Assembly (NCBI GenBank): GCA_019155205.2
Contig: JAHNZQ020000005.1
Coordinates: 85,837 to 97,705 of the forward strand
Source: Gracilaria vermiculophylla
Taxonomy: Eukaryota > Rhodophyta > Florideophyceae > Gracilariales > Gracilariaceae
Direction: 5' to 3'
Length of the DNA stretch: 11,869 nt
Below the pieces are notes generated by a model. The model was not told the DNA's origin. It searched no databases and saw only the letters and a list, made by a program, of their open reading frames with translations. Positions within the stretch are counted from its first letter, which is position 1. Every line of letters begins with the position of its first letter. The position numbers were made by a program, and so were the translations under genes. Positions 6,396-11,869 of the stretch are shown in pieces.

Positions 6396-7235
6396 ATGGT
6401 GAAATTTTTTCTCAGGAAACATAAAGGTAATAAAATTAAATCTTCTGGCAAAAAACGAAAATTATTAATATCTACAGGACTAGCGTTGAGTTTAAGATTT
6501 GGCGGATCACTATTAATTTCTTCTCGATCATTAAGTCTAAATTATAGGAGTCAACCTTCAATGGAAAGAGTACTCTCAAATGAAGAGTTTAATTTATTGG
6601 ATGAGCAAGTGATTCTGGTTAAAGCTGAGGGTAATCCAGTCACTCCTCCAAACAGAGCATCAGGGCCAAGTAATTTTCCAGTTTCACCACCTTCTGGTGG
6701 TAGACCTAGTCGTCCTGTATCGGGTTATCGCACACCGCCTAAAGTGGTTGATCAAGGGTTGGGTGCGGGAGGTAACCCGGCTGGAGCAGGTGGAAATCCT
6801 GAGTTTGATGACAACGATCGTTGCACAGCTCCACAAAAACAAAAATTGGATGAAATTAATTCTGAACATCCAAGTTTTTATTCTAAGAAAAAACAATTCG
6901 CTGAACAGTGTGAATTAGACGAAAACGTCCAAGACGGAAAAATAGAAATTGTTTACAGAATAAAAGAAAATCCTGCCCTAGTTCGGGAAGCAGAACGAGC
7001 AGGACGTGATCAGGCTGCCCAGAGATCTATGAACAATTTAGTAGAGCAACTAGCCATGGGCAACAAAAACCCTGGAATAGGGACAGAGCCTCTTTTTAAT
7101 GGTGTTTTTGAATTACGAGGCAAAAACCGCGCTCGGGTTTATTATCGCGAAGTAGATGGGAAAATTGAAATTTTAGGTAAATCCGTAAAAAATAACCAAC
7201 AAAAAGTAATAGATATTTTAAAAAATATGTATTGA
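6396..7235 (+). CDS. Toxin 2: probable polymorphic toxin with a RelE/ParE-like C-terminal domain
   Basis: This 279-residue protein has a very basic N-terminus (1-22), a hydrophobic segment at 23-42 (LLISTGLALSLRFGGSLLIS), a Pro/Gly/Arg-rich linker at about 80-136 and a compact C-terminal domain at about 138-279. The last 80 residues run NPGIG (225-229), GVFELRGKNRARVYYR (236-251), DGKIEILGKS (254-263) and a final helix ending in Tyr279. This strand pattern with basic residues resembles ParE/RelE-type folds of the BECR nuclease superfamily, so RNA cleavage or translation block is inferred; the exact target is unknown. The leader resembles that of toxin 1 (hydrophobic stretch with LRYG or LRFG, then Ser-rich). 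No clear Shine-Dalgarno site precedes the ATG. The immunity-type gene follows after 27 bases. Confidence 0.65.
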   Translation: MVKFFLRKHKGNKIKSSGKKRKLLISTGLALSLRFGGSLLISSRSLSLNYRSQPSMERVLSNEEFNLLDEQVILVKAEGNPVTPPNRASGPSNFPVSPPSGGRPSRPVSGYRTPPKVVDQGLGAGGNPAGAGGNPEFDDNDRCTAPQKQKLDEINSEHPSFYSKKKQFAEQCELDENVQDGKIEIVYRIKENPALVREAERAGRDQAAQRSMNNLVEQLAMGNKNPGIGTEPLFNGVFELRGKNRARVYYREVDGKIEILGKSVKNNQQKVIDILKNMY

Positions 7236-7262
7236 TAATTATTTAATTAAGGAAAAACTTAT

Positions 7263-7640
7263 ATGTTGATCAAAAATATTAGTTTTGTACGTCCAAATTT
7301 ACTTGAGGAAATTCAAGATATTGAGGACTATAATGTCGATGTTTTCGTCGAGTTAGAAGATGGTTCTAATTATACTGTGGTTGTAGCAACAGCGAAAAAT
7401 ATAGTATCCTTAATGGATAAGGAGAAAACAAACTTTTCGGAACCAGGCGAACCTTTTATCATTGTTAGAAAATTGACAAAGGAGATTATTACTGAAGCTA
7501 TCGAAGCTTATGCAGAAAACGATGCGTATTGGTTAAAATCTTATCATTTCGCAGGAGAAATTGATACTGGTGTATTCAATAAATTACAAGATGAACAAAC
7601 AGAATATTTTAAAGAATTAGACGAATTAGATAATTCTTAA
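7263..7640 (+). CDS. Immunity 2: probable immunity protein for toxin 2
   Basis: This 125-residue acidic, soluble protein has no signal or membrane segment. Its core reads DVFVELEDG (25-33), a VVVAT strand, a helix ending in MDKEK, FIIVRKLTKEII and then AYAENDAYWLKSYHF. From memory, small proteins with this pattern are common in cyanobacteria, often without annotation. The truncated protein at 11625-11869 is clearly homologous and also directly follows a toxin-like gene, which is the main reason to call both immunity proteins. AAGGA lies about 9 bases before the ATG. Binding and inhibition of toxin 2 is inferred from position and acidity. A hairpin follows the stop. Confidence 0.68.
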   Translation: MLIKNISFVRPNLLEEIQDIEDYNVDVFVELEDGSNYTVVVATAKNIVSLMDKEKTNFSEPGEPFIIVRKLTKEIITEAIEAYAENDAYWLKSYHFAGEIDTGVFNKLQDEQTEYFKELDELDNS

Positions 7641-7645
7641 ATTTG

Positions 7646-7681
7646 AAATAGTTTTAATTCTTTCGAGGGTTAAAACTATTT
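7646..7681 (+). terminator. hairpin after the toxin 2-immunity 2 operon
   Basis: AAATAGTTTTAA (7646-7657) and TTAAAACTATTT (7670-7681) form a perfect 12-bp stem with a 12-nt loop, starting 6 bases after the stop. It matches in position the hairpin after immunity 1, but the sequence differs. No clean T tract follows. Confidence 0.55.
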
Positions 7682-7684
7682 AAG

Positions 7685-7951
7685 ATTTTCCATTCCCAAC
7701 CGAATTATTTTATCTTTCATATTCATCACTCAAACCTGCTCATTTTTGACTCTTTTTGTCTGAAGGCATTATTACCCTACTCAATCTCCCAAGTGGGCTA
7801 AAATCGACTATGAGGGCCTATCAGAGTATATTCCAATTCTTTTACCTCTCGAGAGAAATATTCTACTCATTTCTCCCTATATTTTTATAAAAATAGAGTA
7901 AAGTCTAAAGGGGAGTCAGTTTTCTGGACCAAAACTTACCAAAATAAACCC
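7685..7951. other. spacer before recombinase 2 with blocks shared with 1967-2171
   Basis: No gene is supported. Shared pieces are TTATTTTATCTTT and AAACCTGCTCATTTT near 7705-7748 and GGACCAAAAC at 7926-7935. It also holds the box GTAAAGTCTAAA at 7898-7909. It appears to be the shorter counterpart of the region from 1967 through the promoter of recombinase 1, without the minus-strand gene and without the AAGCGTA motifs. Confidence 0.45.
7898..7909 (+). promoter_or_regulatory. conserved box GTAAAGTCTAAA before recombinase 2
   Basis: Exact 12-base copy of the box at 3758-3769, here 54 bases before the start of the -35 box. The same role is expected in both units. Confidence 0.5.
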
Positions 7952-7980
7952 TTGACAAACTAAAGAATGAAAAGTATGCT
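7952..7980 (+). promoter_or_regulatory. sigma70-type promoter of recombinase 2-Rep-like 2
   Basis: TTGACA (7952-7957) and TATGCT (7975-7980) are separated by the ideal 17 bases, about 30 bases before the recombinase start. The layout matches that of the first unit. Confidence 0.7.
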
Positions 7981-8012
7981 AAAAGGAAAGAACTTATGGA
8001 GAAAAATCATTT

Positions 8013-8687
8013 ATGTTTAACGATAACGAGATTCCCAAGACTTGTAGGTATGCTTATGCCAGAGTTAGTTCGAAATCACAAGAAGAAAATTCTTCTTTAC
8101 AATCTCAGAAGGAAGAATTTCTTAGACTCGGCGTCCCAGAAAAGAATATTCGAGTTGAAGTTGGATCTGCTGCTGATAATATTTCTGAACGACCCATTTT
8201 CTATGATCTTATTGATAACCAACTCAAGGAAAATGATCTATTATTAGTTACTAAAATAGATCGATGTAGTCGGAATACTCTCGAGTTTTTAAAATTACAA
8301 GAGAAACTTTTTAAGAAAGGTGTTACATTCATATCATTAGATTTGCCTTACTCCAATGATATGGCCGTCAACAAGTTAATTGCAACCAATCTTGCTGCCA
8401 TTGCCACTTTCGAGCATGAACGACGGAGAGAACGACAACGACAAGGCATTCAGGCTGCTAAAAAAGCAGGCAAATATCTGGGACGAAAAACTGTTATTAC
8501 ACCTAAATTAATTGCAGAAGTCAAACATCTCAAAGAAGAGAAAAAACTCTCTAATGTTCAAATCGCAAAAATAACTGAGAGAGGGAAGAACACCATTTAT
8601 AAAATTTTGAAAGAGGAATTAAATTACATTCCATACAATCGATTAGTTAAGAACGTAAATCAGGAGGGAGTCAATGAAGGAAAATAA
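8013..8687 (+). CDS. Recombinase 2: small serine recombinase of the resolvase/invertase type (SerC-like)
   Basis: This 224-residue paralogue of recombinase 1 has about 9 more residues at the N-terminus. YARVSSKSQ places the expected nucleophile at Ser19 with Arg17; TKIDRCSRNTLEF gives Arg84 and Arg87; the E helix has ATFEHERRRERQRQG; and the helix-turn-helix lies at about 164-203 (LSNVQIAKITERGKNTIYKILKEEL). The two proteins are alike over their whole length, strongest around VGSAA and the active site, but differ enough to recognise different sites. The ATG at 8013 is the first in a frame open from 7983. GGAG at 7998-8001 is a rather distant ribosome site. An ATG at 7996 with a better site is in another frame and lacks a matching product. 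The gene overlaps Rep-like 2 by 14 bases. Confidence 0.93.
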   Translation: MFNDNEIPKTCRYAYARVSSKSQEENSSLQSQKEEFLRLGVPEKNIRVEVGSAADNISERPIFYDLIDNQLKENDLLLVTKIDRCSRNTLEFLKLQEKLFKKGVTFISLDLPYSNDMAVNKLIATNLAAIATFEHERRRERQRQGIQAAKKAGKYLGRKTVITPKLIAEVKHLKEEKKLSNVQIAKITERGKNTIYKILKEELNYIPYNRLVKNVNQEGVNEGK

Positions 8688-10167
8688 ATTAAGTTTTGAA
8701 TCAGAAGATTTAGTAATAGATTGGATATCTTTCAACATTCAAGGTTTGCCAGATGCAAACAACCTTGGTTTAGGTTTAACTAAGTACTTTACTCCACGTG
8801 TTTTCATTGATGATGTACTTACGATTAAGTTTTCTGGCTATAAAAAAAAGTATACGGTTTCTGTCCGTCAATATACGGGATCTAAGGGTCACTGGGTTGG
8901 AACTCAGATTATTTGCTCTGGAAAAGATGCGGCTTATTTTTATAAACTTCTCAAAACTGAAAAGTTTGATTGGAGTCTTCTAAAGTTTGACCTGAAGAAT
9001 CTAAGTTTAGGTCGAGTGGATCTTTGCTTTTCCAGAACTAATGGTTCTAATGATACAATCAAATCATTCGATGGGTTTTTAGTTGATTCACGAAGTCATA
9101 TTCAAAACAATACAACTACTCGCTACATAAAATTAGAAGATTTTCCTGACGGAAAAATGTTAAAAGTCAACAGAAGGAACAATTCGGTTCATTATCGGGT
9201 TTATCAAAAAGACGATCGCGTGCGTTTTGAAGTTGAATTGAAACATCGCCAAACAAAGTCAGTTGAGCATTATTTGTTTAACAATCAACTCGACATCTTT
9301 GAGCATAAATTAGTTCGTCAATTTTTTAAGTATTCTGGACAAGTGCTTTGTTTGGATTATGATTATGCTGATTGGATTCTGGACTTTCGACGAAGATACC
9401 CACTCTTAAAGCCTAGTAATCGGTGGTTACTTACTAGTTATCTTGAAAACAATATAATGCCTGAGAAAGAGGAAAAACGGTTTTTTCATCTATTACAGTT
9501 TTTATCGTTTATTAAGAGTTTAGATTTGAACGTACTTAAGGATTGTAAAAAGCTTAGAGTCAAAAAGCAAAATTATTATCGTTTGAAATTCCCTCTAAGT
9601 AAATTTATGAAGTTTACGGGTGTTCAAATTTTCAATAAGTCTAACCGACGAGAACTAATCGGGTATTTTAAAGAGCTTCACAAACTGGATCCTATAGTAA
9701 AAGAATTTTCTGATGGGAGCTTTAAAAGCTATGTTTGCTTTCTCTATGCTGATTGTGAAAACCCATTAGGTAATGCTTGGTTTATAGAAGTATTTGCAGC
9801 CGAGGAGCTTTTTTATTTTCCATACCCTTTTCAGCTCCCGAAGTCGTTTCTTGTTTCAAAACAAAAAAATGATTTACGGTTAAAAGTTCGATTGCTGAAA
9901 TCTATAGCCGTCAAGGAGAAAGAAAAAATATTTGATAGTGAAGAATTTTTTAATCCAATCAATGTTCGAAATGACGACCTTATTAAAATTAAAGAAAATA
10001 TAATTCAATTATTAAAGGAATTGTCGAAAGAAGAAATTATTCATAATCGGCTAGAAATTGTATTGAAAAGTGGTAAAATAAAAAATGGTTTGATAAAAAA
10101 TTTAACCGCTTCCGATATAACAAGGAGAATCAAATATCTAAAATTTATCGAAAATATTAAGAATTAG
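8674..10167 (+). CDS. Rep-like 2: probable plasmid replication initiator of the Rep_trans type
   Basis: This 497-residue protein is homologous to Rep-like 1, starting with nearly the same residues (ENKLSFESEDLV and ISFNIQGL). Family features are SLGRVDLCFSR at 111-121 and HYRVYQKDDRVRFEVELK at about 173-190, followed by a long VEHYLFNNQLDIFEHKL helix that is also shared with Rep-like 1. The C-terminal 280 residues diverge more and are not recognised. AGGAGG at 8662-8667, 6 bases before the ATG, gives a strong start inside the recombinase gene. Initiation of plasmid replication is inferred from the Rep_trans-like pattern, and cooperation with the recombinase from the fixed gene pairing. A perfect hairpin follows the stop by 31 bases. 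Confidence 0.6.
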   Translation: MKENKLSFESEDLVIDWISFNIQGLPDANNLGLGLTKYFTPRVFIDDVLTIKFSGYKKKYTVSVRQYTGSKGHWVGTQIICSGKDAAYFYKLLKTEKFDWSLLKFDLKNLSLGRVDLCFSRTNGSNDTIKSFDGFLVDSRSHIQNNTTTRYIKLEDFPDGKMLKVNRRNNSVHYRVYQKDDRVRFEVELKHRQTKSVEHYLFNNQLDIFEHKLVRQFFKYSGQVLCLDYDYADWILDFRRRYPLLKPSNRWLLTSYLENNIMPEKEEKRFFHLLQFLSFIKSLDLNVLKDCKKLRVKKQNYYRLKFPLSKFMKFTGVQIFNKSNRRELIGYFKELHKLDPIVKEFSDGSFKSYVCFLYADCENPLGNAWFIEVFAAEELFYFPYPFQLPKSFLVSKQKNDLRLKVRLLKSIAVKEKEKIFDSEEFFNPINVRNDDLIKIKENIIQLLKELSKEEIIHNRLEIVLKSGKIKNGLIKNLTASDITRRIKYLKFIENIKN

Positions 10168-10198
10168 GTTTAAATTTTGGATCAGTTTTATTCATGAA

Positions 10199-10257
10199 AT
10201 TGATGGGGTATTTCACCTGTTTTTTAATTCAAAAAACAGGTGAAATACCCCATCAAT
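10199..10257. repeat. perfect inverted repeat, 27-bp arms and 5-base loop
   Basis: Arms 10199-10225 and 10231-10257 are exact reverse complements around AATTC. The arms contain GATGGGG and ACCTG, unusually GC-rich for this DNA. No T tract follows on either side, so it is not a standard intrinsic terminator. It takes the place of the hairpin after Rep-like 1 but has a different sequence. It may be a 3' processing or stabilising stem, as is common in plastids, or a replication structure. Confidence 0.85.
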
Positions 10258-10371
10258 AATTGGATTGATTTTGTATCCAAATTACGAAAAAATATCAAAG
10301 AAATAAAAGGTTTCATCTAGATTATCAATAAATTTTCCATTTAATTTGAAACTATTTTTTGTATAGTTTAG

Positions 10372-10405
10372 TATAACCTAGGTGAATGTATAACCTAGGT
10401 GAATG
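10372..10405 (+). repeat. 17-bp tandem duplication
   Basis: TATAACCTAGGTGAATG occurs twice in a row at 10372-10388 and 10389-10405. Each unit ends AGGTGAATG, so, as in the array before toxin 1, an AGGTGA ribosome-site-like word sits directly before an ATG that opens a very short frame. It lies about 150 bases before toxin 3. Confidence 0.85.
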
Positions 10406-10473
10406 TATTAGAATATGAGAGGTATGAATAAATAGATTACGAAAGCTTCTCTTTGTCCAATGGTTATTAGACT

Positions 10474-10503
10474 TGTCACTTATTGGAGTTAAGTGAATAA
10501 AAT
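10474..10503 (+). promoter_or_regulatory. possible promoter of toxin 3
   Basis: TTGTCA (10474-10479) and TAAAAT (10498-10503) are 18 bases apart and about 55 bases before the start codon. The match is moderate in very AT-rich DNA. Confidence 0.3.
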
Positions 10504-10557
10504 GTTAAGATTTTTTTTTTTTATATAAAATAGTGTTATAAATTTAGTAAACTTAGA

Positions 10558-11619
10558 ATGTACATAAATTTTCTGAATGACAGAAAAGCACTTGGTTATG
10601 AATGCTTAGCTGATACTCTATGTGGTAGTGAGTTAGTATTGATAACTGATTCAAGTGTTGTATTTGTTAAGAATGTTACTTTGAATGGAAAGCGTAAAAT
10701 TTTTGTGATTATTGCAGGAATGATTATTATTTTTAGTGACGTAAAATCTGCTGAGGCTATTGGTATGAGTCTCCCTCCTCAACAAATGGTTGTTAGTATT
10801 ATGCCAAATCGAGATGCTAGTAGATTAATACAACCAAGCAAGGTGAAAATCGATTCGGATATTGAACCAAAAATAATGATGCCAAGTTTAAGTAAATCAA
10901 TGAGTTCGGTTAGAACAAAATCTGACTTAAGAAATTCTCAATGGATAAAAGAGTTTGTTTCTATAATACGGGGAGGGGATGATGAAAAATTGATTAAAAG
11001 TATTATTTCAAAAGTTTCAGAAGCTGACTGGGATATCGCTAGCATCAATAAGATTCTTAAAAACCTAGCAGAAGTAACTTTAGAAATCGGAACAAACGAC
11101 AAGTTATTGAGAATTTTAGCAGAATTAGAAAAACCATTTGCAGTCTCACCTCTCTTTGTCGAAGGATGGGTGTCTCCATTGCCGCGTCATAGAAAACTAA
11201 GTGAGGTTGATAAACCCAAACGTTCTAGTCCTTCTATAGAATTTTTATTAGATTTCACAAAATGTTACGGGCATCGAGAAGCTTATAATACGCCTCGATC
11301 AGTGTCTGAGCGATTTGAAACAAATTCTGTAAAGAATTTAGCTAAGATATCGCTTAAAAATCCACGGGTAAAGAAGGAATATCTAGAAATTAAAGCCCAA
11401 ATTGAACAAGGAGTTCATCCTGTTAACCTAAGTAATAAATCAACCTACGTTAGTTCGACGAAAGTACTAGTCAAAAAATCTGAAGGTCGGTATATTGTGG
11501 ATGTTTCTGATACAGAGGCTCAGATTGTTGGCATTAGTAGTCGTACAAATGAGAAATCTATGGGAAAGTTTATGAACTTAATGAACAAACTTTATGATTT
11601 GAATCTTGAAGGGTATTAA
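10558..11619 (+). CDS. Toxin 3: probable secreted or membrane-targeted polymorphic toxin
   Basis: From the first ATG this is a 353-residue protein. Residues 43-67 look like a signal peptide: basic NGKRK, a hydrophobic core at 48-60 and Ala-Glu-Ala at 65-67 as a possible cleavage site. They are preceded by an unusual 42-residue extension, so translation might start later at a non-ATG codon. Residues 70-120 are a linker, 125-195 are predicted helical, and the last 100 residues look like a toxin tip: NPRVKKEYLEI, GVHPVNLSNKSTYVS, TKVLVKKSEGRYIVDV, IVGISSRTNEKSM and a final helix with LYDLNLEGY. The strand pattern resembles that of toxin 2, and the next gene is of the same immunity family, so a related BECR/RelE-type nuclease is inferred. 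The activity is unknown. No strong ribosome site precedes the ATG. Confidence 0.6.
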   Translation: MYINFLNDRKALGYECLADTLCGSELVLITDSSVVFVKNVTLNGKRKIFVIIAGMIIIFSDVKSAEAIGMSLPPQQMVVSIMPNRDASRLIQPSKVKIDSDIEPKIMMPSLSKSMSSVRTKSDLRNSQWIKEFVSIIRGGDDEKLIKSIISKVSEADWDIASINKILKNLAEVTLEIGTNDKLLRILAELEKPFAVSPLFVEGWVSPLPRHRKLSEVDKPKRSSPSIEFLLDFTKCYGHREAYNTPRSVSERFETNSVKNLAKISLKNPRVKKEYLEIKAQIEQGVHPVNLSNKSTYVSSTKVLVKKSEGRYIVDVSDTEAQIVGISSRTNEKSMGKFMNLMNKLYDLNLEGY

Positions 11620-11624
11620 AAATT

Positions 11625-11869
11625 ATGACAGTTAAAATTAAAAAAATAAAGTATCTTCTTCCTCCAAGAGATATTTTGAACGATGCATTGGATGTTTTTG
11701 TAACTCTAGAAGACGATTACTGCACGGATGGTTTTTGTTATTTTGTAGAAGTAACAACACCTCAATTTTTATTGACTATTATGGAAAAAGAAAAAAGTGC
11801 TTTTTTATCACCTGACTATCCGTGTATTATTGTTTCAAAATTAACCGATGATATTATAAGAGCGGCTAT
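11625..11869 (+). CDS. Immunity 3: probable immunity protein, cut by the window end
   Basis: The first 81 codons are present. The core DVFVTLEDD, FVEVTT, LLTIMEKEKSAFLSP, CIIVSKLTDDIIRAA aligns without difficulty to DVFVELEDG, VVVAT, MDKEKTNFSEP, FIIVRKLTKEIITEA of the protein at 7263-7640, so the two are homologous. A small insert (YCTDGFC) sits after the acidic strand. The start is 5 bases after the toxin 3 stop, with GAAGGG upstream. The role as inhibitor of toxin 3 is inferred from position and homology. The missing part should be about 45 residues. Confidence 0.65.
   Translation, partial: MTVKIKKIKYLLPPRDILNDALDVFVTLEDDYCTDGFCYFVEVTTPQFLLTIMEKEKSAFLSPDYPCIIVSKLTDDIIRAA

Larger units (their letters stand above)
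10258..10557. other. AT-rich spacer before toxin 3
   Basis: This 300-base gap holds the 17-bp duplication, a candidate promoter and a T tract near 10511-10520. No gene longer than about ten codons is supported. The AAGCGTA motif family is absent here. Confidence 0.6.

Noticed and set aside
7996..8247. Plus-strand ORF of 83 codons with a better ribosome site than recombinase 2
   Set aside because: It overlaps the catalytic region of recombinase 2 in another frame, and its product has no recognisable pattern. The recombinase frame carries intact active-site motifs. The ATG may only help ribosomes reach the start at 8013.
3865..10167. Insertion sequence of the IS607 type (serine transposase plus TnpB)
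   Set aside because: The proteins next to the recombinases have no TnpB-like zinc ribbon or RuvC pattern, and the recombinases have the helix-turn-helix at the C-terminus as in resolvases, not at the N-terminus as in IS607 transposases.
1..11869. tRNA, rRNA, intron or plastid housekeeping genes
   Set aside because: No cloverleaf, rRNA or group I/II intron core was recognised by eye, and no photosynthesis or ribosomal protein gene is present, so the plastid assignment rests only on the mobile genes.

Overview
This is AT-rich accessory DNA with no housekeeping genes. It carries two serine recombinase genes, each overlapping a gene for a replication-initiator-like protein, plus three genes that look like bacteriocin or polymorphic toxins, each followed by an immunity-type gene. 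The recombinases and their approximately 500-residue partners resemble, from memory, the ORF pairs on small diatom chloroplast plasmids (the Cylindrotheca fusiformis pCf type) and the serC genes of diatom plastid genomes. The immunity family of the second and third toxins looks cyanobacterial. My best guess is therefore an algal (diatom-like) plastid genome with integrated plasmid DNA, or a plastid or cyanobacterial plasmid. The host is not proven by the sequence. Shine-Dalgarno sites and sigma70-type promoters show bacterial-type expression.

Layout from left to right: the tail of an unknown gene (3-86); a 22-bp tandem array (249-352); a colicin D-like tRNase toxin gene (433-1425) and a colicin D immunity-like gene (1439-1915), closed by a hairpin; a convergent minus-strand gene for an unknown coiled-coil protein (2172-3200); a very AT-rich spacer with dyads and a recurring ACGCGT/AAGCGTA motif (3201-3864); recombinase 1 and Rep-like 1 (3865-6019); a promoter, a perfect hairpin and a 33-bp tandem array (6122-6294); toxin 2 and immunity 2 (6396-7640); a spacer partly like the one after immunity 1; recombinase 2 and Rep-like 2 (8013-10167); a perfect 27-bp-stem hairpin (10199-10257) and a 17-bp duplication; toxin 3 (10558-11619) and the first part of immunity 3, cut by the window end.

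The main point is a repeated architecture. The order recombinase, Rep-like, hairpin plus tandem repeat, toxin, immunity occurs twice, about 4.15 kb apart, roughly the size of the small diatom plasmids as I remember them. Sequences have diverged, the gene order and the 14-nt recombinase/Rep overlap are kept, and the toxin tips differ. This suggests related mobile plasmid units arranged side by side, each with its own mobility, replication and toxin-immunity functions. The toxin-immunity pairs could act as bacteriocins or as addiction modules that favour retention of the element. That role is inference; the domain assignments rest on residue patterns read by eye.
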